Below are positions 34,350 to 47,800 of a DNA stretch of 64,000 bases, piece after piece. Both the position numbers and the translations under genes were made by a program. Below the pieces are notes generated by a model. The model saw only the letters and a program-made list of their open reading frames with translations, was not told where the DNA came from and did not search any database. The stretch is from Klebsormidium nitens. Its lineage: Eukaryota; Streptophyta; Klebsormidiophyceae; Klebsormidiales; Klebsormidiaceae. The stretch covers positions 62,001 to 126,000 of the forward strand of contig DF237151.1 of assembly GCA_000708835.1 (NCBI GenBank), given 5' to 3'. Numbering within the stretch: the stretch's first letter is position 1; each line of letters starts with the position of its first letter.

Positions 34350-36900
34350 AATCAACGCGATTGACAAAACCCGACATCGCCATGGGCCTCGCACTTAATG
34401 TGCTCTGTGCACGTGCCGATCGGTTGTGAATGGCTGAGTCTAGCCTGGCTGCGCTGCAAATTACTGACCGAGATGGAGAAATGCGCTGTAAACACGAAAC
34501 AACCTGTAAATGCCTGCAGCGCAACAACATTGAAGCTGCGCGACATGGCATGCTAAAGCTTATACATTCAAGAAAGACGATATCAGGGAGCTGAGTAAAG
34601 CCGCAAGTGGAGTGTCGAGCGGCTACAATCTTTGCACGTGGCCCGTCAGAGTTTTCTCGCATGCTCCTGATAAGGTGACAGTGGGACGAGATTGACCAAC
34701 TTAACACTTCCAGTATCGGAAACGTCAGCACCCAATACAACTTTGCTTGGGGCAAGTGCGACATATATGACGGCCCCAATATTTCGTTCGGTGCATCACA
34801 GTCAGAGTCACTGGCGTCGAACTACCAGCTTGCGAATCTGGAAGGGGTTTATAAAAAGTAACTGATAATCAACTAGGATCCGCAAAAGGCAGGCCGACCC
34901 TCCCACAGATTCATCTCGACACAGAAGACCGTCTCAAATATGCAACCATACAAGGAGACGTCGTCGGCTTGAATCTCAATCTTCAGCGACCACTGAGAAG
35001 CACGCTCCCCGGGCCGCTTTTTTAACCATACGCATACTCCAGGTTCGCTGTTTACCTGCCACGTCGTAATCCGAGCGTGCTCGATTGGCGGCGACCGCAG
35101 CAGCGTTATTGCTGCTTCATGATCACAGACGCCCAAAAGGCTGTTCGAGACCGCCATTCTCACCACTTCAACCAAACAGGTTTCGGGCTTCGAGTGGTAC
35201 ACGGATTCGTTTGCGCGCGGTTTGAGGAGGCGCCAGCATGACGGCTCAAGTGCATTTGGCTTTCAGAAAAACAAACTTCAACCAGAGCAGCATCAGTCCA
35301 AGCATGCGAGGACATGGGCGCCATTTGGTGGTCGCCCAGATCGAACCCTGCACTCGTCATTGCTGCACGTGCAATCTCATTGTTCTTTCCCTCGCGCCAG
35401 CAACTTTTCGACACCTTCAGAAACCGGACCAGCGTAATTAGATAAGCTTTCTGGACGGTAGTGAAGCCTACAAGACTGATGACAAGATCGCAAAGCGCGC
35501 AGTACACTGCTTAGAAAGTCAGAGAAAAAGAGGTCCAGAGGAACAAAGTGTTTCGAACCAGACAGAGTACGGTTGCCCAATCTGCCGCAAAAGAAACAGG
35601 CTTGCTAAACAAGGTGGATAAAATCCGTCCGAGCACGATTGAGAACGGATGGACATTCGAGTCCTCTGCCAGTTGGAGCTTGGGTCACGGCAAACGGGCT
35701 TCTCGAAAAGCACCAGAATAGTAGGGCTGACTTGCAGCATCAGCACGCAGACTTCGTGTGCGTGTGTGTGAGGCGCTTTTGATGTTCGCGCACCCAGGTC
35801 TTTCAGTGCATCACGGCTTTCGGGAAAAAGTTTCCACCTAAGTAGCAACTCGACTGCTGTCGAAATGGATGAAAGAAACTGAATTGTTTCATGTGAGTCG
35901 CTGGTTTTGCAAGCCAAACAGGTCGAAGAAGCCGACGAGCCCACCAAAGTTGCGAAGCTTAACAAAGAATTCAGTCCGAAAACAGAGTTCATAGAATCTT
36001 CAGTGGAACCATCCCCATTTGGTCGCAACTCCAAAGAGCTGACAATCAACGTCCCAACTTTGTTAAGGAAGGAATATTTGGTGCAACGAGGTGTTATCAA
36101 GGTCCGAGCATCAGACAGTCGCGCAGAGATTGTGGGGCATTCGCGATGCCCCGCTTACCGTCGCACCCGCACATCACTGCTTCGAAGCCATTAACTGGCT
36201 CTTGTGGTTATCTTAGCAAACCTGAGGACCGCTTCGATCAGAAGAGCTCTTCGGCCATCTGCTTAAAATACCATAGGTACCCTTTGGCCCCAACGGAGGT
36301 AAGTCCAGCTCCGCGGCGCCGGACGGAATCATCACAACAAGCAGCGGACGCCTCGATGACCGAAAACAAGGCTTTTGTACGTGTAGGATCTCGATCGATC
36401 TGGTGTGGTGCTTGTGTAGAAAGCTCAGATAGACTTAGCATTTAAGTAGGATTGAAGGAGACGGCTTCCCATCACAACATACGGCGCGGCGAAGAGTCAG
36501 ACCGCCGAGGAACAATGGACCGGGTTTGTCGACCGGGCGCAAAAACATCTCAGCCTTGTCAGAGGTTAAGCAAGTCTAGAGAAACTCAAAGCCAACATGA
36601 TGAATCCTAGGTAGATTTGCAACAGAATCAAAGTCGATTACTCATTATGTTCATGCAGTTATTTGCATAAAGGTCTTCCAGGACTTGGTGGATGAGGAAC
36701 GGATGAATGTGGCATCAAAGAAGAGCGTCATAGCCTGGAGCTCCGTCTTGCGTAGCCCCAGGCGTTTGCTCTCATCACGCCCTGTAAAGGTACGTACGCG
36801 GCTCTGGGTTTCAAGAAGGATGGATACTGAATCCAAGGAACGCCCACAGAACGCTCAGAACTACACCCCCAGATGCAACATGGGCTGTTCTGGATTGTGA
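34350..36900 (+). repeat. Segmental duplicate of 47.2-49.7 kb
   Basis: This block is collinear with 47.2-49.7 kb at an offset of about 12.8 kb. The stretch 35885-36116 is nearly identical to 48710-48937, with only scattered substitutions and small indels. Other matching landmarks are the modules at 34722, 35289, 35737 and 36108, and the segment at 36670-36790 against 49480-49610. The reading frames on either strand are broken by indels between the copies, so no intact gene is called. Confidence 0.8.
36108..36184 (+). repeat. Module copy with perfect internal hairpin
   Basis: The clearest internal hairpin in the array: GGGGCAT (36134-36140), a 5-nt loop, then ATGCCCC (36146-36152). The ends read GCATCAGAC and GCACATCACTGCTTCG. 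The paralogous copy at 48929-49008 keeps GGGGC/GCCCC with a different loop, and the copy at 41061-41140 keeps GGGGCA ... TGCCCC. Confidence 0.75.
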
Positions 36901-37199
36901 CCGCCCCACTGAATTCTACCCGCCCACTGCCGAAAACGATTCGAACTGTTTCAAAGATTCGATCTTTCTCGGTTGATCACGACAATCTTCAGAAATTTCT
37001 CTTGACTGATGGGAGTAAAAGTAAGCAGATCCGAGGCACGACTTCTAGGATGTACTTATCTGAGAAGGTTAAAGTTTTCCACAGGATGAAGCTGATTTTT
37101 CTGAAATTGACCAGATTCTGGCATACCACACACGTGCCTTCGAAGCTCGCGTTAAACTGTTGCCGCAGCGCCTCAAGACAAACCCGTCAAGGTGAAGAA

Positions 37200-40100
37200 A
37201 GCCCTTTGGTTTATTTGGTGCATGCTCTTTCCATCAAAGAGCAAGCTATGTCGTGCTTCGTAGCATCAGACGCGCTCCCTGAGTGCTTCTGGGACGCGCA
37301 AATGCGAGTGCGCCCAGTCTGGCAGGTACCTCATTGCTGCTTGCCCATCGTACTAAAAGGATAAGCCGAAGCAACGGATGGCTCACACGCATTTGAAGAA
37401 CGCCCATGACGTCCCTCTTGCACCGGCACGCTTGAACCATATTTTTCTCTTCCCCCCGTGGTTTGCCTTCAATCTGTTACTTATCCAATTATCTTTCGAT
37501 CAGATTTTCTGTACCCCGATGAGGCCTATATGGGGCTCAGCACGGACTGTCTCCTCCCGGCCATTAATAGCGACACACTAGGCGGTCGAAACGCGAGCAA
37601 GCCGGAAGAGGCCTCGCGAAGGAAGAGCATCAGACGTTCAAACGTTTTCGTCTCGCTGCATCGGGAGTCACGGAACCTCACAAAGTAACTTCAGACCATC
37701 TGTTCAGCCAAGGCCCATCTGTCAGAAACCAGGATATTATGAGGGCAGCACTCTTTTAGAGATGAACAGACTTCTCAGATGTCCATTTGAGCTTATGGTC
37801 TGAAACCGGCCCTTCTGCTCCCGGCCCATTGCGGTTTGGCTTCAATAAATCATTCAGACGCAAGCTAGTTAGGCTGAAGAACTCCGGCATCAGCAACTTG
37901 AGGGCAACTGGTACTGGGTGCCCGAGACCCAATCCCGCCTTACAAATCACAGCCGGCCGGCTGGTATTATCGGACTATACGCAACACCAGGCTCTCACAC
38001 AGGCTTGGCAAAGCCAGGCTTGTGCAAGAGATAGAAGCGAAGCTAGCAAAAAAGCTGGAAATGAATAGAAGTGGATGCTCGACATCCGTCAGATCGTCTC
38101 AGACGTCGCAATCAGGACGTTAAATGTGCACCATAAAAGTTTCTAAGCCTTGTAGAACGCATGGCCAGCTGTTCTACTAATCGAAACGGGTTCTAAGGGC
38201 AGCTTCAACGTCTATGTATGGAAAAAGACAACATTTCCAATTACGTGCATAACCACGTCTTGGTTGCCCACCAAGCCTCTCCCTTTTTATAGCTCTTCAA
38301 GAGTGAAGCAAAGGAAACAATCCTGATAGCAATCCTGATAGCGAATACTTCTGACGGCAAGCTCTTACTCCTTGCGCTTGTATCAATTGAGGGGATTTTG
38401 CCGAATGCAAACAAAACAACCGAACAATCGATGCTTGCCACGCAACACAGAGAGCGCCTTTAATCAAGTGCTTTTGGTACCAAGAAAGCAACTTCAACGG
38501 ACCGCCCACGACCGAAGCAAGCAGTGCTGAACGGAGCTCGTCTGTCCGCTAAAAACAACCACATCATGAAGAAGAGAAGTGCGATCGTACAATGCTAAGC
38601 AGAACTAGGGCCGGCGTCTTTTCGTATCTTTTTCACGCACCCTCAACGTTACAGCTTGTGATTTGGTAAGAACGGCTTCCGCATTTGCAAAGCGGACTGG
38701 CCAGGGCTTCTCAGATCTGATTGAAATAAATCGTCAACACTGCGTTCTCTAAGAAGTAGTAATGCATAGATGGCGCTGCAGGCATCACCCCTCCAAATAA
38801 GTCTTATTGAGACGGCATTTCGAGGCCTCAAAGTGATGAGCGCATCAATGCCGTGCCAAGAAAGCAAATACCGTTTGGGTCCGGTTGAGGACAACAGCCT
38901 CACTGGCAACGAGGAGCGCAAGGCGCCGAAGTTATCAACAACGGGCGACTTGAGCCGAGTGACGGCTGCGAAACTCACTGCGTGGCAGGGAAACGGTGGG
39001 TCTCAAAGTATGCGCACCACGGCAAAGGCTTCACAAGTTGCTCAACCAACTGGACGTAGACAGTCTCATAAAGGATCCACAAACTGAAGTAAGGATTAGA
39101 GATCGCCAAAGTATGCGATCACAGGCGCTCGCGACCGCAAACTTGCGATCGACACAGAGTTCGTGGCCTGGCTTCTCAAGAACGCAGCACTCTTTGGCAT
39201 AAGGCAACCAAAGCGTTCGCTACCATTTACTTCCAGCGGAAGTTTGCTTGGGGGCTCCCCATTCGTGATTGTGCGTCACTGCTCCATGCAAGCATTCCCA
39301 AATCGAAGGCATACAGATTTCACAATCACTTAACCAGGGTCGCCAAAAGTGCAGATTGAGCGGAACATGAACGAGCGTCCCTGAAAAGCGTTAGTGTCCG
39401 GAAGAGATGGGGCCGAGTAACGCGGGGGGACTCTAAATTCCCTGGCTCCGAGGTTCTTGCAAACTAGAAAGGCATAAATCACGCTGCGGAATATTAGTTA
39501 GGATTCGAGCAACAAATGAAGACGAACCGCCAACCCGAAACATGCGGCTGCAACACTTGCAGACCGGCCCAGTGTCATCGTGACAGGGCTATAATCTCAA
39601 TAGTTGGCGTGCTTTTGAAGGAAGCGAAGCACCGCTTGATGAGAACCTTCCCGCCACGTGTACGGCTCATCGTGAGATGCTCTGGCAAACGAGCAACTTT
39701 GGCCGGGCGACCTTGAAACTTTTCAGGTGCCCCAGCCCAGACTGCGCACATCATGGCCGCATCACGACAGCCGGACAAATCCTCGCTTAACTTCAGAACC
39801 GAGTTATTGCGCCATGTATGGCGCACTTGTTTCTGAGGGTACAGAGTTCCGCTCTGGTCTATTTGAACCTTCTTTTTCAACTTTGGACGTCGTGACCGGG
39901 CCTACGGCCTTAAATGGCACAGAGTTCGACCCATACACAATTCGGCAAGCCTTTCTTTTCATTTGACACGTGTTTAGAGAAGTTGAGGTATGGATACCGG
40001 CCAGTACTTGAGTGTCACTGCGAATCGATCGAAGATTTTACTATTTAGTAGGAGACCACTCGATTTGCCGGGGACCGCAACAACGTTATTGCTGCCTCGC

Positions 40101-41250
40101 AGATGCCCAAAAGACTTTTCGAGGACGCCCTGTTCACCACTTCAACCAAAAGGTGTCGGGCTTCGAGTGGTACACGGATTTGTCTGCGCGCGGTTTGAGG
40201 AGGCGCCAGCATAACGTCTCAAGTGCAGTTGGCTTTTAGGAGAAAAACTCTAGAACCACAGTAGCATCAGTGCAGCGGGATCGGACATGGGCGCCAGTTG
40301 GCGCCTTTCCCGAACCCGGCACGCGTCATTGCTGCTCACAATCTGGTAGCTCTCTTGACACGCGCCAGCAATTGTCCACGTCGGGATCCGGATCAGCGTG
40401 AATAGATAGAGATCTCTGGACGGTAGTGAAAGGCGACGCGATAGCAAAGCGTGCATTACACGTCTCAGGAAGTTGGAGAGATTGAAGACCAAAAGAACGA
40501 AAGCCTTTCGAGGCAGAGTAAGGCCGCCGGATCCGCTGCAAAGAGACGGGCTTGTAAGAGCAGGTGGCAATCAATCCATCCGGAAAAGTTTCGAAGAGGA
40601 AAACGAACGATGGCGTTCTTTTCTGGGGCACGTCAGATAAGCTATACATCCGCCAGATTAGTGTGGCCGAACTGTGGCATCAGCACGAGATTCAGACAGA
40701 CGTGTGAGGCGCTTTTGATATACGCTCACCCAAGTTCTCCAGTGCATCACAGCTTTGAAACAATCACCCGACCAACCAGCAACTCGACGGCTGTGGAAAC
40801 AAAAACTTAAATTCTAAGAATGAATGCTTACAATCGGAGGAATCGTCTCATGTGGATTGATGACTCTGCAATGCAAGCCGAAAGTTCGAAGGATTCGAAT
40901 GGCCCACAAACGAGAAGCTTCGAATAAGGTCGGTTTCGAACGGATTTTTTACAATGTTCAGCATGCGGCACCATCACCACTTGTTTGCGACTCCAAAGCG
41001 CTGACAATCAACCCAACTCTTTTGAGGAAGAGATGGTGCGACGAGGTGATAAAGGTCCGAGCATCAGACGGTCCCGATCAGCGAAATGTTGGGGCAAGCT
41101 TTATCATGCCCCGCTTAATCCTGCACACGTACATCCTTGCTTTGAGGCAATTTTCCCTTTTTCAATCATATTGTTATTGCGGATCTTGGAAAGACGTTGT
41201 AATCTTTCAGAAGAGCTCCTCTAAATGAGAAGAAATCTGCTGACGTCCTC
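37200..41250 (+). repeat. Segmental duplicate of 44.9-49.3 kb
   Basis: A diverged but collinear copy. Matching landmarks are 37255-37370 with 44935-45060, 37880-37960 with 45455-45540, 38200-38470 with 45770-45970, 38640-38960 with 46130-46400, 39270-39760 with 46680-47185, and 40050-41140 with 47870-49010. It includes copies of the modules at 37263, 37887, 40264, 40677 and 41061. Its 3' part (40.0-41.2 kb) is also a third copy of 35.0-36.2 kb, more diverged than the other two. Confidence 0.75.
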
Positions 41251-42461
41251 TCTTTAATTTAAGTTCTGCAGAGAGTAGTATCAGAGTTCTGATAATCGGA
41301 CTACTGAGCTTTCGATCACGAAGCCCCGTTTTGCCACGCTCATCACTGCTGCTAGGCAGCTTTCCCGGACACCATCAAACGCCTGTTGGATGATCCAAAG
41401 TTTAAATCTGCAGAGACCGCCGGCAAAAGGCTGACTCTGTTTGATGAGAGCGTTTCAAGGTCGACCATTCATATTGTATTGACAACGTTGGACCTTGGTT
41501 ACAGACTTGATCGATCAGAAGTCGAGGACGCCAAGCGACGGATTCCAGGCAAGCAAACTTGCCAACAAAAAGCACGTTGACGAGTAAACGAGGCCGCATC
41601 TTTTGGATTCACAGCAACGTCGGTGTAGAGAATATATCTATGACCGCCTTCGCACACACTAATGCTGGGGCACCAATTTTGGGTCTCCAGCAAAAATCTG
41701 GTGCTCGTCAATATTATTGCTGCTTGCGACTTGGCAGGCGCTATTTAGCGCTGGTCTAACAGTCTCCATACAAATTTTGGCGGTTCGGAAAAAGTTATCC
41801 TGGAAGATGACGAGCGCATGAGCTTGAAATAGAAGAACGCGCAATATCTGAACGAGCTCGAAATGGAAGGAAACGGCCACATCAATATTGTGACCCGTAA
41901 ACCTGACCGGATACCACCAGTCCAACGAAACGGTAATAAACAGTCGACTCGTGAAAGCACAGCCCACCGCAGTCCTCCGCGGACTGAGTTGGAAGCGTTC
42001 TTGAGTATGTAGATGATCTTCTGAAGAGGAATTCGTTGAGTCATGCGAAACGTTTGCTACTTTCCTTAAACTAGAAGGCCGGGGTGCTCTGGGGCATCAG
42101 TATCTTATGGTTATGTTCGCTTAAGGCACTGTATAGAAACACGTGCCTCGTTTCTTCTAGTGCTGCATCAAGGCTCTCCTTCATACGCTTAGCCGGCTTC
42201 ATGGGGACGAGATGGCTGTGGAAGGAATTCAAACAGTGAACTTAGGAGAGTGTTTCATAAAAATCACTCAATCTGCATGTATTGAACAATCTTGACAGTG
42301 AAGGGTGGAAGCATGTATGCGCCTCCAAGAAGCGTAAAACTCTGAAAAATCCAGTCTCAGATACTCTAGGGGATGAGATAATCATCTCAATCGTTTGCGG
42401 TTCCAAGTGTAACTGTCAGTGGATAAGCGATATATGTGCAACGAGGTTGGCGCTGGACGGA

Positions 42462-42540
42462 GCGTCAGGTCGCACAAAATCGAGAAGATACTTGAGCTTT
42501 TCCGATGCCCAACTTGTGGGTGCACATCATTGCTTCCGGG
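42462..42540 (+). repeat. Module copy with extended terminal pairing
   Basis: The left flank CGGAGCG and the right flank TGCTTCCGGG can pair (CGGA-GC with GCTTCCG). The inner words GCAC and GTGCAC pair as well. This outer helix differs in sequence from other copies yet keeps complementarity. Confidence 0.65.
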
Positions 42541-42992
42541 CAGGTCTCCTGATTATTATCGAATAAAGTTTCTCAGACTGAGTAATGAGCACCGCCATCG
42601 ACCGTTCCGAAGCAAGTAAACAAAGATTTTAAAGTTCGCCAAAACGTACAACACGAGTGCTTCTACACCAAATATGTCAATGGGAGCATGCGAACTCAGC
42701 TATGCCACTAGCCAGATTCCTTAACGCACTCGTCACACCGGCGATTTCTCTGGCGCTGGTATTGGGCCTAGTTGCCAATGAATGGGACTTTCCCTGACGG
42801 GCCTTGCTCATAAAAGAAAAGCGGCATGTCTTCGGTTTAAGCAGCACCAAGCTTGCAAGCCACGAAAAGAAGGTGGTATGGAGGGCCAATTAACTCAAGT
42901 TCTTCCCCAGTGTTCGGCACTGTCGTCATCGCTGCTCGTAGATTAACAGCAGGTGAAGGTCGCCCCCACAGTCGCCCCGTGCAGGCAGTCAA

Positions 42993-43505
42993 TTGTCGAA
43001 GAAACAACAGTGCATGGTCAAGCTGCCAGGCACGGCCTCTTTTCAAATTGGACGAGCATTCAAAACCGCTAGGACCTCTCCTTGTCTAGTCAGAGAGCCT
43101 CTGATGAAAGGCATTATTCAACGCACGTGCGCATGTGGGCAGCCGCATGCAGAGTATGAAATCGTGGGTCTCAAGCACCATAAGAACTTTCTGAAGCAGA
43201 AGACTGCATACACGAAGTGTGCCCTAGCTCAGTATTATTGCCCATGTGGCGCAAGAAGAAACTTCGAGTCTCTCAACAGAGGAAGGAAGCAGCGGAGGTG
43301 GGCAGTTGTATATCGGGAGTGTTTGGTCACGAGGTTGATGCCCCATGGAGGGCGCAAGAGGGCGTCAGAACCTAGAAAACTTCATCATGGGCAATTAGAG
43401 TGCCCAAGCCTCGATCCATCTCAGCCGCTCGGCAAGCTTGGGAAGTGGCTTCCATTGCAAGTGGGAAAATTGAGTTGGTGCGCGCATTCAAGTTGCTCAA
43501 TCTAA
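42993..43505 (+). other. 170-codon open frame with two CxC pairs, unrecognised
   Basis: The predicted product is basic and contains CACGQPH and, about 40 residues later, YYCPCGARR, a spacing that could bind a metal. The second pair overlaps a module-like right-end word near 43235, so it may be a by-product of that repeat. No family was recognised and no splice context was found. Confidence 0.2.
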
Positions 43506-44899
43506 ATAACGTTGGCATGCTCTGAAGGTATTTAAGCAGAAGCAAGACTCAGAGCTGGGTCAGAAGCTGGAAAACTGACCTTCTGCTGCAAGGCCAGGCA
43601 GCCTTACGACCCGAAATTGAGCGGAAAGTGAAACCAGAAGAAAATTGGAGAGAAGCGTCCCTGGTGGGTCATATTGGAAAGAAGTTGCGACTCAAGTTTT
43701 AGCAAGACTGCGATCCCATTGGATATCAATCGTGCTCGGAAGTCAAGACGCCAGGTTGCTCAACCTTGACGCCGACTGACCAAAGATAAGGCCCACAAGG
43801 GCTCCTTCGGAAGATTCTTCATGCATCAAACATGAAGTGTCCAGAACATTATTTTCTGTTTCAGCCCGCACGGTTTGCAGCATCGGTGCGTACTCACCAG
43901 CACAAACTGTGGTCTTCAACAAGTCGTACCCCAATGGTTATTCCTCATTGAGCACTCTCTGAGGATCCCCTACGCTTTCGATTTGGACCAAGAACTGTGT
44001 CAACACATCCGCAAGACAGTCAGACAGCAACAGACACCTAGGGTTTCAAGGTACTCTCCTTGGGCCGGATTATTTTCTCGGTCAGACGCTTCCTGGCAAG
44101 CGGTTAACGCTGCCTCTTGGCACAAAAACTGCCAAAACTTGCCCCCGTACTCTTCGCATCCAGACAGACATCGAGAATCCGCCATCAGGGAGTGACGCAC
44201 AAACGAAATCGCCATGAGTCAAGGTACGAACAGATGGCGCAGCAAAAATAGATAGAATCTTCGCGAGAAAAAGGACATCGATCGTCTGTGGAGCACAAGC
44301 AAAGTAACATACGAGCGCAACAATCGTTCCTGTCAGCGCAGCTTCTCGGACGCTCCATGGCGTGACTTTTGGTTGGACGGTGCAGAAAGTAGTCCAACTC
44401 TATTCTCGAGCACGATCATAAGCAACGCGCCGGAGGCCGCGTGAACAGCATCATTGAAAATCTGAGGAGATCTCTTACCGAACGAGTGCGCTACAAAAAG
44501 ATGAATGCATCGTCACTTGTCTTCTAGGTACGTTCAAATGGAAGTAGAACGGTTAATTTCAAGCCCCTGTCATCTGTGACGTCATGCCCATATTCACCGG
44601 GACCACCCTTGAAGCTAATTCTGTGTAGCTAACGTGGAAAACAGTTGGAACTCTATCACAAGACGTATTTTTCGCTGTGTCGATTGCACAGAACGGTCAA
44701 AAGAAACCCCTCAGAAGCGGCGAGGCCACATTTATAAAAGAGATTACTGCGAGGCACGCATAACAATCTGGAGGCAAGTTGTACACTCTGCGAAACTCAA
44801 CATTCTGAGATCAACGAAAGCCTGACTCGAGTCAAACGTGCCTTAGAAGCCCACCTTCCATAGCTGCGGTTGGTCACCAAAGACTATTTTCAAGATTAG

Positions 44900-47800
44900 C
44901 GAAGCTTTAGGTGCTGAATAAGCAGAATCGTGCTTCGTAGCATCAGACTCGTCTTTAGCCTTGCCTCTAGGATTCGAGAGCGCCCATTCTGGCAGTTGCC
45001 TCATTGCTGCTTGCAAATCGTACGTATCAAAGACTAACCCTGAAGCAACGGATGGCCCACGAGCCTGTAACGAGCGCCCGTGACGTTGCTCACGCAAATA
45101 CTTGGAAAGAAAGGTGACGCACAAGACCGTAAAGTGCAGACGCGCCGAAACAGGCCCCGGCAAAGCAAAAGCGTATCACAAATCTTTTTTTGCTGCGCTG
45201 AGAGTTACGGAAACTGACAAAGTACCTTTGGCAAACCTGTTCATAAATTAGCAAGGCGCACAATTAAATGGGAACCAGGATATAACAAGGCCCGAAGATT
45301 TTCAAACCCCGCGTAGAACTGCTAAACAATATTGAATGGGCCGTTACCGCACTTCGTCAAAGGCCCGCCCCGTTTAATTGTGCTCCATCCGTCTCGTTTA
45401 ATTGGAACCTCAAGGTATCAGTCGCACAAGCCATTGCTACTTAGATTAATCAATTTCGGCATCAGAAAAAGAAAGAAGCTGTAACTGCAGTGGGGCGCGA
45501 GGCCCCAATTCCGCCTTGCACATCACAGCCGGTTGGCATCCCCGCAAACTCAAATACCACTGGTAGGCTCTCTTGGATCTTGAAAGCAAAGCTAGCCAAC
45601 AAACTGAGAGTAAATAGAAGCGGATGTTTAATAATTATCAGACGTCACAATAGGACGTTCAAATGTGCACCGTCAAAAGATTGAAGCCTTGCAATACGTG
45701 TCCAGCTGTATCAGCGTAACGTATTTCAAGAACAGCATCAATGGAGGGAAAACGACGATAAGCCCACTAGGTCGCTCACAAAGGCTCGTCCCTCGTAGTC
45801 GCTCTTCGTTAAACACAGATCAGAGGAGGTTCTTCTGATAGCAAATACTGCACCCGGCAAGATCGGATTGGTTCGCTTTGATGATTGAGGACATTGAAAG
45901 AGTGCAAACAAAAGCAACCAAGCAATCGATGCTTACCACGTACGCAATTTGAAGAGCGCCGTTAAAGCAAATAGTTTCTGTGACACGAAAGGAACTTCAA
46001 AGACCGCGGCCAACGCGGATGAAGAAAATAGTGGTGAAAGGTGCTCGTCAGTCCGCTAAAACAATCGCATCATGGAGGAAAGAAGTCGATCGTAGAATAT
46101 AAAGCACAAGGGCTGGCGTGTCTTTTTGTATCTTTTTCACGCACCCTCGATCAACGTCACAGTTTGGGTTTGGTAAGAACCGACGTCCGCATTCGCAAAG
46201 AGGACGTGCGAGGGCTTTCTGAAGGTGGGAAAGATTCAAACACCTGTCAACACTGCGCTTTTAAAATAAAAAGGTTGAAACCCATCAGGTCCGGTTGAGA
46301 CAAACAGCCTCACTGGCAACGAGTAGCGCGAACGCCGAGATTGTTGTGGAAATGAAGTGGAGCATATTGAGATGGCTGCGCGCAACTGAGCGTGACAGGG
46401 AAAACGGCGGTCTCGATCGAGTCCGCACGCCACGGCAAAATTTCAAACGTCGCTCAGACCAAACAATGTAAGGCAGTCTGATGAAGTATCCGAGTCCAAA
46501 AGTCGAAGGGTTGAATCCATGAAGCATAATACATCTGCTACCTTTCAAGTCTCATTCGCCCAAAAGCCTTTGGACATGGGCCCGCATGGCTCAATCTCAA
46601 AGACAAAACACTCATTTCAGGTCATAGGGCAATCAGAGCGTCTGGTATTCTTCCCTTACTGAGAAGTCTTGTGGGCTCCCCAAAGATTGTGCGTCATTGC
46701 TATCTGCGAGCAGCCCCAAACCAAAGGCAGGAGTAATCCGAGACGACTTTACGAGGATCGTCAAACATGCAAATGGAAAGGAACATGAGAAGCGTCCAGA
46801 AAAGGCCCGGGCTTCAGCGTCCGGGAGAGATGAGGCCGAAACAATCTGGACATGCAGAATCTAACATTTGGACCGAGGTCCTTCCAGAATACTACTGAGA
46901 AACCACGCTGGGGATTCAAAAGTCGAAGATCCGAGCATCGGACAAAGACGAAAGTCCTATTTAGATCAGGTTGCACCACTTGCAAGACAGACCGGTCCCA
47001 CGTCATCTCGACAAGGCTACAATTTCCATGTTAGCTGGCTTGCTTTTCGAAGGATTCTACGTGCCGCCTGATGGGAACGTGCCTGCCACGTAAAGGGCTC
47101 ATCGTGCGGTGACCAAATGGAGCAATCTTGGGGGAAACTTGGGATTTTATCAGGTGCCCCAGCCCAGACTGCACATCATAGCCGCATGACGATGCAAAGA
47201 GCCCTCTTCAAAACGGTGTCCTTACATGCATTTTCACGTGCTTTGTAAACACGTTGGAAGACTGCTGTTTCAAGGAAGGGTGCACCTCGAAGCGACCCCT
47301 GCGCTCTTTCCACTCTCAGGCTTTCATGTGAAAAAAGACTTCTCTTTCGACGTTTAATGTGTCACCTTGGAGGAACTTTGGTAGAGCTGGTTCCGCGATG
47401 TTAGCAGAAGTAAGATTGAAGAGGAAAGGGATCTTTCGGCCTTACAAGACGCCAGGTCAGCCTTTTGGATGCTACTCACAACATAATGTGCCTGAAAGCA
47501 GGCAGGGATCATTTCCAAGTTTTCGTTTGACGATGTTGACCAACTTAAATCTCCGGAAACCGGAAATGTCAGCAGCATTCCACCCTGCCTGAGGCAAGTG
47601 CAACTATGACGCCCCAATTGTTTCCGGTGCATCACAGTCACAATTGCTGGCTACAAAACCCCAGCTAAAGGGCTTGGTGTGAATTGTTGAAAAGAAGACC
47701 GCGAAATGCAGGGCAAAGTCCTCTACGCACAGACCATTAAGTATGGACATTAGTAAAGCTGTCTCATGTAAGCAACCTCGTGCCAAGGAACGCTGCAGGC

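Noticed and set aside
35519-36100. 193-codon minus-strand open frame, apparently conserved with 48.4-48.9 kb
   Set aside because: The similarity reflects a recent DNA duplication. Small indels break the frame in the second copy, and the third copy at 40-41 kb does not retain it.
36108-36184. tRNA gene (because of the ~77-bp length and hairpin ends)
   Set aside because: No T-loop GTTCRA box, no D-loop box A and no acceptor/anticodon arrangement is present in this or other module copies.
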